Part shown: positions 17,396 through 26,531 of the stretch, in pieces
How the letters are laid out: every line of letters starts with the position of its first letter
Numbering within the stretch: the first letter of the stretch is position 1
Assembly (NCBI RefSeq): GCF_028993555.1
Contig: NZ_CP118610.1
Span: 1,302,001-1,366,000, forward strand
Source of the DNA: Ensifer adhaerens
GTDB taxonomy: Bacteria > Pseudomonadota > Alphaproteobacteria > Rhizobiales > Rhizobiaceae
Reading direction: 5' to 3'
DNA length: 64,000 nt
Made by a program: the position numbers and the translations under genes
Notes under the pieces: generated by a model
Databases searched by the model: none
The model's input: the letters and a program-made list of their open reading frames with translations, nothing else
Told to the model about the DNA's origin: nothing

Positions 17396-17812
17396 CTACA
17401 GCGCCTGCCGAACCTTTTCGGCATTGGCCGCGAGCACTGCGCCATCTTCCATCGTTCCGGAATGCGGCTTCAGCGGCACGCCTGCGCGCCGCGGAATGAC
17501 GTGGAAGTGCAGGTGGAAGACAGACTGTCCGGCCGGTGCCTCGTTGAACTGCATGACCGTCACGCCATCGGCGTCGAAGGCCTCTTTCGCTGCGACCGCC
17601 AGTTTCTGTACGGTGGCGACCAACGCCGGCAGCGTCGCCGGATCGGCATCGAGCAAGTTGCGCGAGGGCGCCTTCGGAACGACGAGCAAGTGGCCTTCTG
17701 CCTGCGGCATGACATCCATGAACGCGATCGTCGCGTCATCCTCGTAAACGCGGTGCGAGGGAATTTCGCCGCGCAGGATCTTGGCGAAGATGTTGTTGTC
17801 GTCGTAGCTCAT
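17396..17812 (-). CDS. HIT family protein (histidine triad hydrolase)
   Basis: A 138-residue HIT protein. The triad HLHFHVIP gives His100, His102 and His104, with the N-terminal NIFAKILRGEIPSHRVYEDD typical of the Hint branch. Such enzymes hydrolyse purine nucleoside phosphoramidates and related AMP conjugates. ATG 17812 is preceded by GAGGAAG at ideal spacing; an upstream ATG adds four residues without a better site. It is the last gene of the ridA-gdpd-FemAB-like-HIT run on the minus strand. Confidence 0.92.
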   Translation of the reverse strand: MSYDDNNIFAKILRGEIPSHRVYEDDATIAFMDVMPQAEGHLLVVPKAPSRNLLDADPATLPALVATVQKLAVAAKEAFDADGVTVMQFNEAPAGQSVFHLHFHVIPRRAGVPLKPHSGTMEDGAVLAANAEKVRQAL

Positions 17813-17859
17813 TGTCTTCCTCATAAATCGGCACGGGCCGAGCTCGGCTGAAAGGTCGT

Positions 17860-19047
17860 TCAGTCGTCTTGCCGCTCACCTTTGCGGAAAGGCCCGTGTT
17901 CTGCAAGAATCTCGCCGGTTTCCTCCACATCCCTGCGCTCGCGCTGCAGATAGTCGCCGACCGCGCGGGCGAGCCCCGGATGCGTGATGAAATGCGCGGA
18001 ATGCGTGGTGACCGGCATGTAGCCGCGCGCAAGCTTGTGTTCGCCTTGCGCGCCGGCCTCGACCCGCTTCAGCCCTTTGGCGATCGCGAAGTCGATCGCC
18101 TGGTGATAGCAGACCTCGAAATGCAGGAATGGGTGGTCCTCGATGCAGCCCCAGTGGCGGCCGTAGAGCGCGTCACCGCCGATGAAGTTGATCGCACCGG
18201 CAATGTAGCGGCCGTCGCGGCGCGCCATCACAAGCAGGATATCGTCGGCCATGCGCTCGCCGATCAGCGAATAGAAGGCGCGTGTCAGATAGGGACGGCC
18301 CCACTTGCGCCCGCCGGTGTCCATGTAGAAGGCGAAGAACTGGTCCCAGATCGCCTCCGTCAGGTCGCTGCCGGTCAGCCAGTCGATCGAGATGCCGTTT
18401 TCGAGCGCCGCCCTGCGTTCCTTCTTGAGCGCCTTGCGCTTGCGTGAGGCCAGGGTTTCCAGGAAATCGGCGTGCGATCCGTAGCCTTCGTTGGTGAAAT
18501 GGAACTGCTGGTCGGTGCGATGCAGGAAGCCGGCCCGCTCGAGCGCCGGCATTTCAGCCTCCGGCACGAAGGTCACGTGCGCCGAGGAGACATCGTGTCT
18601 GCGCGCAAGCTCCTTCAACCCCGCGGCGAGCGCATCCTGAACGGCGCCCTGGTTTTCACCCGGCGCCGCAAGCAGTCGCGGTCCGGTGGCCGGCGTGAAG
18701 GGAATGGAGCTTTGCAGCTTCGGATAATAGTGCCCGCCCGCCCTCTCGAAAGCGTCGGCCCAGCCATGATCGAAGACATATTCACCCTGGCTGTGGTTCT
18801 TCAGGTAGCAGACAAGGCCGCCGCGCAGATGCCCGTCCGCCCCCTCGAGAAGCAGATGTTGGCCGAGCCAGCCGGTCTTGGCGGTTGCCGATCCAGATTC
18901 CTCGAGAGCCGAGAGATAGGCATGCGAGAGGAAGGGATTGTAGACGCCGCCGGGATGCGCCTTCGACGCACCGGCAAGCACGTTCCAGCGTGCTGCCGGC
19001 ACATCGGCGAAGGACTGGGCTATGCGGATGGTGACGGCGTCTGACAT
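17860..19047 (-). CDS. FemAB/GNAT-like N-acyltransferase (DUF482 family)
   Basis: A 395-residue protein of the FemAB_like / DUF482 group with a GNAT-type acyltransferase fold. Blocks visible are PFLSHAYLSALEESGSA near 38-54, GYGSHADFLETLASRKRKALKKERRA around 207-232, and the acceptor-side AGAINFIGGDALYGRHWGC near 305-325. The family is annotated for peptidoglycan-related aminoacyl transfer by fold similarity, but its substrate is not established. It starts four bases after the glycerophosphodiesterase gene, so it is in the same operon. Confidence 0.85.
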   Translation of the reverse strand: MSDAVTIRIAQSFADVPAARWNVLAGASKAHPGGVYNPFLSHAYLSALEESGSATAKTGWLGQHLLLEGADGHLRGGLVCYLKNHSQGEYVFDHGWADAFERAGGHYYPKLQSSIPFTPATGPRLLAAPGENQGAVQDALAAGLKELARRHDVSSAHVTFVPEAEMPALERAGFLHRTDQQFHFTNEGYGSHADFLETLASRKRKALKKERRAALENGISIDWLTGSDLTEAIWDQFFAFYMDTGGRKWGRPYLTRAFYSLIGERMADDILLVMARRDGRYIAGAINFIGGDALYGRHWGCIEDHPFLHFEVCYHQAIDFAIAKGLKRVEAGAQGEHKLARGYMPVTTHSAHFITHPGLARAVGDYLQRERRDVEETGEILAEHGPFRKGERQDD

Positions 19048-19051
19048 CAGC

Positions 19052-19777
19052 TCAGGAAACCAGGGCCTCCCGCGGGTCGAAACCCTCGAAGGTCATCTGG
19101 TCTGCGTGGGCGAAAGTGTAGGCCTCGGCCTGCCGGTCGCGCACGGTCCAGGTGATGATCGTCTTGCCGAGTGTCCGCTCCTTGGTGATGAACGAGTTCG
19201 GCAGGTGGCCGTAATGGTAGGAGATGAAGTCGAGCCCGAGTTGCATCGCCTCCTCGTGCACGAAGAAGGTTTCCGGGTTGGCGCCTTCCGCCGTGAGACC
19301 GAGCGGGTAGGGCGCGTCGAGCGCCTTCAGGTCCTTCAGCAGCCAATGATCGAAGCTCATCAGGGCGACGTGTCCCTTGTAGCCTTCGAGCGTCTCCAGA
19401 ACGGCGGCGGCAAAGCCCTCGTCGTCGCCCTTGCGGCCCTTGAGTTCGATGACGAGCGGCACCTTGCCCGCGACCAGGCGCAGCATTTGCGTCAGCGTCG
19501 GCACCTTGTCCTTCGTCCCGCCGATCGCCATCAGGCCGAGCTCGCCGGCGGTACGCGAGCGCACGTCGCCCTTGATGCCGCAGAGACGCTGTGTGTCGTC
19601 ATCATGGAAGACGACCGGGATGCTGTCGGCGGTATATTGCAGGTCGCACTCGATGGCGAAACCGGCGTCGACGGCACGGGAGAAAGCCGAAAGCGTGTTC
19701 TCCCACACGTCTCTGTTCATGTCGTGATAGCCGCGATGGGCAATCGGTTGGGCTTTCAGCCAGGAAATATCAGCCAT
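19052..19777 (-). CDS. Glycerophosphodiester phosphodiesterase
   Basis: A 241-residue cytoplasmic GDPD enzyme that hydrolyses glycerophosphodiesters to glycerol-3-phosphate and an alcohol. The TIM-barrel landmarks are present: His14-Arg15 in AHRG, Glu26-Asn27 in WENT, Glu43 and Asp45 in IECDLQ, His58 in VVFHDD, and LVIELK near 110. GTG at 19786 is a possible alternative start, but ATG 19777 has TAGGTG seven bases ahead. It lies 13 bases after ridA. Confidence 0.92.
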   Translation of the reverse strand: MADISWLKAQPIAHRGYHDMNRDVWENTLSAFSRAVDAGFAIECDLQYTADSIPVVFHDDDTQRLCGIKGDVRSRTAGELGLMAIGGTKDKVPTLTQMLRLVAGKVPLVIELKGRKGDDEGFAAAVLETLEGYKGHVALMSFDHWLLKDLKALDAPYPLGLTAEGANPETFFVHEEAMQLGLDFISYHYGHLPNSFITKERTLGKTIITWTVRDRQAEAYTFAHADQMTFEGFDPREALVS

Positions 19778-19790
19778 GGTGGGCACCTAA

Positions 19791-20258
19791 TCAGGCGATC
19801 TCGATGACGGCGTCGATCTCGACGGCGGCGTTGAAGGGCAGGGAGGCCATGCCGACGGCGGCGCGGGCGTGCTTGCCGGCTTCACCGAGCACGATGGCCA
19901 GCAGATTGGAGGCGCCGTTGATGACGAGGTGCTGCTCGACAAACTCAGGCGTCGAAGCGACGAAGCCGTTGATCTTTACCAGACGACGGATGCGCCCGAG
20001 GTCGCCGCCGAGCGCGGATTTTGCCTGTGCGAGGATGTTGATCGAGCAGAGTTCGGCCGCCCGTTGCGCGCGGGCGACGTCGACATCCTTGCCGACAATG
20101 CCTGTCACGGCGACTTTGCCGTCTTCCATCGGAAGCTGTCCGGAGATGTAGAGCATCGAGCCGCTGATCACGTACGGCACGTAGTTTGCGACCGGGGTCG
20201 CAGCCTGGGGAAGAGTGACGCCGAGGTCCTTGAGGCGCGTTTCGATCTCTGCAGACAT
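19791..20258 (-). CDS. RidA/YjgF family enamine/imine deaminase
   Basis: A 155-residue protein of the longer, alphaproteobacterial RidA subgroup (YjgF/Rid). RidA proteins hydrolyse reactive 2-aminoacrylate and other enamine/imine by-products of PLP enzymes. The blocks YVISGSMLYISGQLP near 34-47 and CSINILAQAKSALGGDLGRIRRLVKINGFVAS near 75-105 are family-like, and VEIDAVIEIA closes the chain. ATG 20258 has GGAG six bases upstream. It is the first gene of a minus-strand operon and divergent from eipB. Confidence 0.88.
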   Translation of the reverse strand: MSAEIETRLKDLGVTLPQAATPVANYVPYVISGSMLYISGQLPMEDGKVAVTGIVGKDVDVARAQRAAELCSINILAQAKSALGGDLGRIRRLVKINGFVASTPEFVEQHLVINGASNLLAIVLGEAGKHARAAVGMASLPFNAAVEIDAVIEIA

Positions 20259-20403
20259 GGAAGGCTCCATTGTTGTCTTTTGTGTTAAAATCCTGCATTC
20301 AGGCCGGATCGCGGCGGGCGCCGGCTTTTTCCTGCAAGCACCGCCTCGCTTCTGCCGAACGCTTGTTTATAGCATTGCCGGCGAGTCCAACAGGAGGAAA
20401 CGG

Positions 20404-21231
20404 ATGTTTCATAAAGGCTTCGGTCTCGTCACCCTGGGCAGCGTTTGTTTCGCCGTCATGACGGCGTCGGGTGCTACGGCGGCGAGTGCGAATGTCCTCG
20501 TGCCGCATCGCGCCGTCTATGATCTTGAACTCAAGGATGCGTCGGATCGTTCAGGCATTGCCGGAATGTACGGCCGCATGGTCTATGAATTCAATGGCTC
20601 TGCCTGCGAGGGCTACACGGTCAGCTTCCGCTTCGTCACCCAGGTCGACACCGGGGAGGAGGTTCGCCTCACGGATCAGCAGACGACCACCTATGAGGAT
20701 CTGAAGACGGGCAACTTCCGCTTCCTGACACGCTCCTTCACAGACGAGAAGCTGGACAAGGAAGTGCGTGGAACGGCGCATGAGGACAAGAGCGGCGTCA
20801 AGGTGGAACTGACCGCGCCCGACAAGCGCGAAGTGGAACTCGCGGCCAGCCGTTTCCCGACCGCCCATATGATGGAAGTGATCTCGCGGGCGAAGAAGGG
20901 GGAAAGCCTGTTTGAGGCGCGGATCTTCGACGGTTCCGATTCGGGCGACAAGACACTGATCACCTCGACCTTTGTCGGCAAATCGCGCAAGCCCACTGCC
21001 GATGAGCCGGATGCCGGCAAGGCTGGCAAATTCGGCGGCGAAGCCTATTGGCCGGTGACGATTTCCTATTTCAACGACGACAAGAGCGGCGATGCGCTGC
21101 CGATCTACCGCATGTCGTTCAAGCTCTATGACAACGGAATCACCCGCGACCTGACGATGGACTACGGCGATTTTGTCCTCAGCGGAAAGCTCGCGGACCT
21201 CGAAGTCTTCAATTCCGAGGACTGCAAATAG
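20404..21231 (+). CDS. eipB: Cell-envelope integrity protein EipB (DUF1849)
   Basis: A 276-residue exported protein with a signal peptide (1-26). Its plan fits the DUF1849/EipB family: a beta-spiral periplasmic protein that supports envelope integrity in Brucella. The VPHRAVYDLEL opening and two lone mature cysteines, Cys68 (GSACEG) and Cys275 (SEDCK), can form the family disulfide. A strong AGGAGG precedes ATG 20404; the longer open frame upstream is antisense to ridA. It stands alone before rpsB. Confidence 0.88.
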   Translation: MFHKGFGLVTLGSVCFAVMTASGATAASANVLVPHRAVYDLELKDASDRSGIAGMYGRMVYEFNGSACEGYTVSFRFVTQVDTGEEVRLTDQQTTTYEDLKTGNFRFLTRSFTDEKLDKEVRGTAHEDKSGVKVELTAPDKREVELAASRFPTAHMMEVISRAKKGESLFEARIFDGSDSGDKTLITSTFVGKSRKPTADEPDAGKAGKFGGEAYWPVTISYFNDDKSGDALPIYRMSFKLYDNGITRDLTMDYGDFVLSGKLADLEVFNSEDCK

Positions 21232-21415
21232 CCAATCCCGTCGAAAAGCGGCTTTCGCGTCTTGATTTCTTGGGCGGTTGAGGTTAAGGGGCTGCCCATT
21301 CCACACGTGAAGCAAGGGATGTTCCGGGAGAAATCCGGATCGTTCCGCCGGTGGGCAAGTCGAAAGACCATGCTCGACGCTTCGCGGAGGTTCAACCGGA
21401 AAAGGAGAAAAAGGC

Positions 21416-22183
21416 ATGGCATTGCCTGATTTTAGCATGCGTCAGCTTCTGGAAGCTGGCGTTCACTTCGGCCACCAGACGCACCGCTGGAACCCGAAGA
21501 TGAAGCCGTACATTTTCGGCGATCGTAACAACGTTCACATCATCGACCTCGCTCAGACCGTACCGATGCTGTCGCGCGCGCTTCAGATCGTCAGCGACAC
21601 CGTCGCCAACGGCGGCCGCGTTCTGTTCGTCGGCACCAAGCGCCAGGCTTCGGAAATCATCGCTGACGCTGCCAAGCGTTCGGCCCAGTACTACGTCAAC
21701 GCTCGCTGGCTCGGCGGCATGATGACCAACTGGAAGACGATTTCGAACTCGATCCAGCGCCTGCGCAAGCTCGACGAAATCCTCGCTTCGGAAGCTTCGG
21801 GCTTCACCAAGAAGGAACGCCTGAACCTCGAGCGCGAGCGCGAGAAGCTGAACCGCGCACTCGGCGGTATCCGCGACATGGGCGGCACCCCGGACCTGAT
21901 GTTCATCATCGACACCAACAAGGAATCGATCGCGATCGACGAAGCCAAGCGCCTCGGCATCCCGGTCGTCGCCGTGATCGACTCGAACTGCGATCCGGAC
22001 CAGATCGACTATCCGATCCCGGGCAACGACGACGCATCGCGCGCCATCGCTCTCTACTGCGACCTCATCGCTCGCGCTGCCATCGACGGCATCGCGCGCC
22101 AGCAGGGCGCATCGGGCCGTGACCTCGGCGCCTCTGCCGAAGCTCCGGTCGAGCCGGCGCTCGACGAGGCCTCCGACGCCTGA
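21416..22183 (+). CDS. rpsB: 30S ribosomal protein S2
   Basis: Small-subunit ribosomal protein S2, 255 residues. The opening [35 protein letters not shown] and the block [28 protein letters not shown] are diagnostic. A Glu/Ala-rich tail extends after the globular part, as in other alphaproteobacteria. AAGGAG precedes the ATG. It heads the conserved rpsB-tsf-pyrH-frr order; two hairpins separate it from tsf. Confidence 0.98.
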   Translation: MALPDFSMRQLLEAGVHFGHQTHRWNPKMKPYIFGDRNNVHIIDLAQTVPMLSRALQIVSDTVANGGRVLFVGTKRQASEIIADAAKRSAQYYVNARWLGGMMTNWKTISNSIQRLRKLDEILASEASGFTKKERLNLEREREKLNRALGGIRDMGGTPDLMFIIDTNKESIAIDEAKRLGIPVVAVIDSNCDPDQIDYPIPGNDDASRAIALYCDLIARAAIDGIARQQGASGRDLGASAEAPVEPALDEASDA

Positions 22184-22192
22184 TCGGCCCCA

Positions 22193-22214
22193 GGCGGCAG
22201 CTAACCCTGCCGCC
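22193..22214 (+). promoter_or_regulatory. Short hairpin just after rpsB
   Basis: A perfect 8-bp stem (22193-22200 with 22207-22214) has a 6-nt loop, ten bases after the rpsB stop. With no T-tract it probably stabilises the rpsB 3' end or acts together with the terminator that follows. Confidence 0.45.
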
Positions 22215-22230
22215 CCAATGAAATGTCGGG

Positions 22231-22267
22231 ACAAGGCCGTTTGTGATGAAAGTCTGAACGGCCTTGT
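22231..22267 (+). terminator. Intrinsic terminator/attenuator between rpsB and tsf
   Basis: A perfect 11-bp stem (22231-22241 with 22257-22267) has a 15-nt loop and is followed by TCTTTTC, inside the otherwise operonic rpsB-tsf gap. It probably terminates part of the rpsB transcripts. Confidence 0.75.
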
Positions 22268-22434
22268 TCTTTTCAGCCGGGAATGGCGCGATCCGTTCGG
22301 GTCGTTGGATCCGGGCAGCGCCCACGATGACGCGTTCATCATGGTGTCACATTGAAAAGCCATTCCCTGCCAAACCTCCTGGCATCGCGCCACGCGCGGG
22401 CAACGCCCGCCAAACAGACAAAGAGGCAAAAAAG

Positions 22435-23358
22435 ATGACTGTGACTGCAGCAATGGTGAAGGAACTGCGCGAAAAGAGCGGCGCAGGCATGATGGATTGC
22501 AAGAAGGCACTTGCTGAAACCAACGGCGACATGGAAGCGGCGATCGACTGGCTGCGCGCCAAGGGTATCGCGAAGGCCGACAAGAAGTCGGGTCGCACGG
22601 CTGCCGAAGGCCTCATCGGCATCGTCAGCGGCGGCGTCAAGGCCGTTGTCGTCGAAATCAACTCCGAAACCGACTTCGTTGCCCGCAACGAAGCCTTCCA
22701 GGAACTCGTCCGCGGCGTTGCAAACGTAGCGCTCACCACCGACGGCTCCGTCGAAGCCATTGCGGCCGCAAACTACCCGGCAACCGGCAAGTCGGTCGAC
22801 GAGACGATCAAGGACGCCATTGCCACGATCGGCGAAAACATGACGCTGCGTCGCGCAGCCCTGCTGCAGGTGGAAGATGGCGTTGTCGCTACCTACATCC
22901 ACAACGCTGCTGGCGACGGCATCGGCAAGCTCGGCGTTCTCGTCGCGCTGAAGTCGATTGGCGACAAGGAAGTGCTTTACTCGGTCGGCCGTCAGGTCGC
23001 CATGCACATCGCTGCGACCAACCCGCTGGCGATCCGTTCTGAAGAAGTCGACGCTGCCGTCGCCGAGCGCGAGCGCAACGTCTTCATCGAACAGTCGCGC
23101 GCTTCGGGCAAGCCGGACAACATCATCGAAAAGATGGTTGAAGGCCGCATGCGCAAGTTCTTCGAAGAAGTCGCTCTGCTGTCGCAGGCCTTCGTCATGA
23201 ACCCGGAAATCACCGTCGCCCAGGCCGTCAAGGATGCTGAAAAGCTCGCTGGCGCGCCGATCGAAGTGACCGGTATGGCTCGCCTGCTGCTCGGCGAAGG
23301 CGTTGAGAAGGAAGAGTCCGATTTCGCCGCAGAAGTTGCGGCCGTCGCCAAGGGCTGA
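22435..23358 (+). CDS. tsf: Translation elongation factor Ts
   Basis: Guanine-nucleotide exchange factor for EF-Tu, 307 residues. It begins [26 protein letters not shown] and carries the exchange motif [15 protein letters not shown] near 76-90. The frame is open 57 codons upstream, but ATG 22435 with AAAGAGG ahead matches the family N-terminus exactly. It follows rpsB across a 251-base gap that holds a terminator, so it may also have its own promoter. Confidence 0.98.
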   Translation: MTVTAAMVKELREKSGAGMMDCKKALAETNGDMEAAIDWLRAKGIAKADKKSGRTAAEGLIGIVSGGVKAVVVEINSETDFVARNEAFQELVRGVANVALTTDGSVEAIAAANYPATGKSVDETIKDAIATIGENMTLRRAALLQVEDGVVATYIHNAAGDGIGKLGVLVALKSIGDKEVLYSVGRQVAMHIAATNPLAIRSEEVDAAVAERERNVFIEQSRASGKPDNIIEKMVEGRMRKFFEEVALLSQAFVMNPEITVAQAVKDAEKLAGAPIEVTGMARLLLGEGVEKEESDFAAEVAAVAKG

Positions 23359-23386
23359 TTTCTTCAGCCATATTGGGAAAACCTCG

Positions 23387-23412
23387 GGGCATCGCGTGAC
23401 AACGCGGTGCCC
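23387..23412 (+). terminator. Probable terminator after tsf
   Basis: An 11-bp stem (23387-23397 with 23402-23412, one G-U pair) has a 4-nt loop and only a weak TT run after it. Confidence 0.55.
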
Positions 23413-23550
23413 TTCGTGTATCCGGCTTCGTCAATGCGCCGGACCCGCCGGAAATTACTCCGCAGCGGTTGAAACCGGGTAGCGCAATATGTCCTTATGC
23501 GCTGTGCGCCGTCGTCGTGCGCACGCGCACCGATCTGATCAGGAGCGATG

Positions 23551-24273
23551 ATGCCGGCCGAGCCAATCTACAAGCGTGTTCTCCTCAAAGCCTCCGGTGA
23601 AGCCCTGATGGGTAGCCAGGGCTTCGGTATCGACGTGGCGGTCGCTGACCGCATCGCCGCCGACATCGCCGAAGCGCGGGCGATGGGCGTCGAAGTCGGT
23701 GTCGTCGTCGGCGGCGGCAACATCTTCCGCGGCGTCGCGGTGGCCTCCAAGGGCGGAGACCGGGTGACCGGCGACCACATGGGCATGCTGGCAACGGTCA
23801 TCAACGCACTGGCGCTTGCAACCTCGCTGCGCAAGCTCGACATCGACACGGTCGTGCTTTCGGCAATCGCGATGCCGGAAATCTGCGAAAGCTTCTCGCA
23901 GCGCGCAACGCTTTATCATCTCTCGCTTGGCCGCGTCGTGATCTTCGCCGGTGGCACCGGCAACCCCTTCTTTACGACGGACTCGGCTGCAGCGCTCCGC
24001 GCGGCCGAAATGGGTGCGCAGGCCATTTTCAAGGGCACGCAGGTCGATGGCATCTATTCCGCCGATCCGAAGAAGGATCCGACCGCGACCCGCTTCGACC
24101 GCTTGACCCACAGCGAGGTTCTTGAGAAGGGCCTGGCCGTCATGGATGTTGCCGCCGTTGCGCTAGCACGCGAAAATACCATTCCGATCGTCGTCTTCTC
24201 GATCCACGAAAAGGGTGGGTTCGCGGAAATCTTGACCGGCGGCGGTCGCGCGACCATCGTCACAGACAATTAA
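23551..24273 (+). CDS. pyrH: UMP kinase PyrH
   Basis: Phosphorylates UMP to UDP in pyrimidine synthesis. The 240-residue amino-acid-kinase fold has YKRVLLKASGEALMG at the N-terminus, the glycine loop VVVGGGNIFRG, GDHMGMLATVINALAL, and the C-terminal VVFSIHEKGGFAEILTG. Two adjacent ATG codons occur at 23548 and 23551; AGGAG is five bases before the second, so I chose 23551. It lies upstream of frr with a 54-base gap in the classic order. Confidence 0.97.
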   Translation: MPAEPIYKRVLLKASGEALMGSQGFGIDVAVADRIAADIAEARAMGVEVGVVVGGGNIFRGVAVASKGGDRVTGDHMGMLATVINALALATSLRKLDIDTVVLSAIAMPEICESFSQRATLYHLSLGRVVIFAGGTGNPFFTTDSAAALRAAEMGAQAIFKGTQVDGIYSADPKKDPTATRFDRLTHSEVLEKGLAVMDVAAVALARENTIPIVVFSIHEKGGFAEILTGGGRATIVTDN

Positions 24274-24327
24274 GAACGCCGCAGAACGGCCCTTGGGCCG
24301 GCGAATGATAGAACGGGAGTTTCGACC

Positions 24328-24888
24328 ATGAGTGAAGGTGTTGAACTGAAGGAACTGAAGCGTCGCATGGATGGCGCCATTTCCGCATTCAAGAGCGATA
24401 TCGCGTCGCTTCGTACCGGCCGGGCGTCGGCGAACGTTCTCGATCCGGTGACCGTTGAAGCCTACGGCTCGCGCGTGCCGCTCAACCAGGTCGCCAACAT
24501 CACCGTTCCGGAGCCGCGCATGCTGTCCGTTTCGGTCTGGGACAAGCAGATGGTCGGCGCCGTCGATCGTGGCATTCGCGAATCGAACCTCGGCCTCAAC
24601 CCGATCATCGATGGACAGAACCTGCGTATTCCGCTGCCGGAACTCAACGAAGAGCGCCGCAAGTCGCTGGTCAAGGTTGCCCACGATTACGCTGAAAAGG
24701 CCAAGGTTGCTGCGCGCCACGTACGTCGCGACGGTATGGATGACCTGAAAAAAGCCGAAAAGGATGGCGACATCGGTCAGGATATCAGCCGTTCTCAGTC
24801 CGAGCGCGTGCAAAAGATGACCGACGAAACGATTTCCGAGATCGACCGCTTGCTCGCCGAGAAGGAAAAGGAAATCATGCAGGTCTGA
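24328..24888 (+). CDS. frr: Ribosome recycling factor
   Basis: Splits post-termination ribosomes together with EF-G. The 186-residue length and the motifs [28 protein letters not shown]-type block ([20 protein letters not shown]) and [26 protein letters not shown] are diagnostic. GGGAG precedes the ATG. It is placed between pyrH and uppS, as in most proteobacteria. Confidence 0.98.
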   Translation: MSEGVELKELKRRMDGAISAFKSDIASLRTGRASANVLDPVTVEAYGSRVPLNQVANITVPEPRMLSVSVWDKQMVGAVDRGIRESNLGLNPIIDGQNLRIPLPELNEERRKSLVKVAHDYAEKAKVAARHVRRDGMDDLKKAEKDGDIGQDISRSQSERVQKMTDETISEIDRLLAEKEKEIMQV

Positions 24889-24925
24889 TCTGCTCGTGAT
24901 CTGAGTCTCCTTTCGCGGACGCCTT

Positions 24926-25669
24926 ATGCAAAACCTCATCTCCACGACCGTTCCGGAACATGTTGCCATCATCATGGATGGCAACGGGCGTTGGGCGAAT
25001 GCACGTGGGCTACCGCGCACCATGGGGCATCGCAAAGGCGTCGAGACCGTTCGCGATGCCGTCAAGACGGCTGCCCAACTGGGTATTCGCTATCTCACGC
25101 TATTTGCGTTCTCTTCGGAAAACTGGAGCCGGCCGGAGCCGGAGGTGAGCGACCTTATGGGGTTGCTCAAGACCTTCATCCGCCGGGATCTCGCCGATCT
25201 CCACCGCGAGAATGTCCGCATCCGCGTCATTGGCGACCGCTCGAACCTGCGTGGCGACATCCTGCCGCTGTTGATAGAGGCTGAGGAAACGACGCGGGCG
25301 AACACGGGAGTTACCCTGGTGATCGCCTTCAACTACGGCGCACGTGACGAACTGGCCCGGGCGATGCGTCGCCTCGCAGTGGAAGTGGCCGAAGGGCGTT
25401 TGCGCCCCGAAGACATCAACCAGGAACGCATTGCAGCCTCGCTGGACACGGCCGACATACCCGATCCGGACCTGATTATCCGCACGAGCGGCGAGGAGCG
25501 ACTGTCGAATTTCCTGCTCTGGCAGGGCGCCTATTCCGAGCTGATCTTCGTTCCCGAACTGTGGCCGGATTTCACGCGCGAGACGTTCCTGGCTGCTCTG
25601 GAGAAGTATGCCTGCCGGGAGCGCCGTTTCGGCGGACTGGTCGAGCCGACGCGGGCGGTTGGTTCCTGA
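24926..25669 (+). CDS. uppS: Isoprenyl transferase (undecaprenyl diphosphate synthase)
   Basis: Cis-prenyltransferase that makes undecaprenyl diphosphate, the lipid carrier for peptidoglycan and polysaccharides. The 247-residue protein has catalytic Asp18 in [19 protein letters not shown] near 68-76, the [17 protein letters not shown] block near 178-194 and the C-terminal ELWPDFT. Its stop overlaps the cdsA start (TGATG), so the two are translationally coupled. Confidence 0.97.
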   Translation: MQNLISTTVPEHVAIIMDGNGRWANARGLPRTMGHRKGVETVRDAVKTAAQLGIRYLTLFAFSSENWSRPEPEVSDLMGLLKTFIRRDLADLHRENVRIRVIGDRSNLRGDILPLLIEAEETTRANTGVTLVIAFNYGARDELARAMRRLAVEVAEGRLRPEDINQERIAASLDTADIPDPDLIIRTSGEERLSNFLLWQGAYSELIFVPELWPDFTRETFLAALEKYACRERRFGGLVEPTRAVGS

Positions 25670-26502
25670 TGCAAACTGAACTCAAGCTTCGCATCGCTTC
25701 GGGAGTGGTGCTCGCGGCGGTCGCTCTTGCTGCGACCTGGTTCGGCGGGCTCGCTTTCCAGCTTCTTTCCGTCCTGATCGCGCTTCTCGTCTACTACGAA
25801 TGGTCGACGATCACCGGCCTCGTTGAGCGCGATTTCCAGGGCAACGCCTTCGGTTGGCTCTCCATGGTCGTGATCGCAGGTCTCGTTGTCACCGGTTACA
25901 TCGGCTACAGCCTTCCATTCCTGGCGCTCGGCGTCGGCGCGGCATTGCTTTGGGTGCTTACTCAAAAGACAAGCGGGTGGCTTCCGGGCGGCATCGCCTA
26001 TGCCGGTCTCACCGGCATATCGCTCGCAGCGCTTCGCGGCGCCGACGATCTCGGCCTGATCGCAACGCTGTTCGTCTTCGCGGTGGTCTGGGCAACCGAC
26101 ATTTTCGCCTATTTTACGGGCCGAGCGATCGGTGGCCCCAAGCTTGCACCGCGCATTTCGCCCGGCAAGACCTGGTCCGGCGCCATCGGTGGCACGATTT
26201 GTGGCATCCTTGCTGGCGTCGCCGTTTTTATGGCTTATTTTTCGCTGCAAGATCTTCGGATCCCGATCATTGCCCTGGTGCTCTCGGTTGCCAGCCAGGT
26301 TGGGGACTTGTTCGAGTCCTTCATCAAGCGGCGCTTTGGCGTGAAGGATTCGAGCCGTCTCATTCCGGGGCACGGCGGGGTCATGGACCGGGTCGACGGT
26401 TTGATATTCGCCTGCGTGGCGGCGTTGATTCTGGTCATGATTCAGTATTTCGTCAGCGATGGGCGCCAGATCGCCTTCGGTTCGGTCCTGCTTGGCCCCT
26501 GA
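25669..26502 (+). CDS. cdsA: Phosphatidate cytidylyltransferase CdsA
   Basis: Makes CDP-diacylglycerol, precursor of all phospholipids, at the inner membrane. The 277-residue polytopic protein ends with the CDS signature GVKDSSRLIPGHGGVMDRVDGL (about 224-245) and has ATDIFAYFTGRAIGGPKLAPRISPGKTWSG in the middle. An upstream in-frame start would lie inside uppS; ATG 25669, overlapping the uppS stop, is the credible one. rseP follows 29 bases later; no dxr gene intervenes. Confidence 0.96.
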   Translation: MQTELKLRIASGVVLAAVALAATWFGGLAFQLLSVLIALLVYYEWSTITGLVERDFQGNAFGWLSMVVIAGLVVTGYIGYSLPFLALGVGAALLWVLTQKTSGWLPGGIAYAGLTGISLAALRGADDLGLIATLFVFAVVWATDIFAYFTGRAIGGPKLAPRISPGKTWSGAIGGTICGILAGVAVFMAYFSLQDLRIPIIALVLSVASQVGDLFESFIKRRFGVKDSSRLIPGHGGVMDRVDGLIFACVAALILVMIQYFVSDGRQIAFGSVLLGP

Positions 26503-26531
26503 TGCCGGCCGCAGGGACTTGAGGAACGTTC

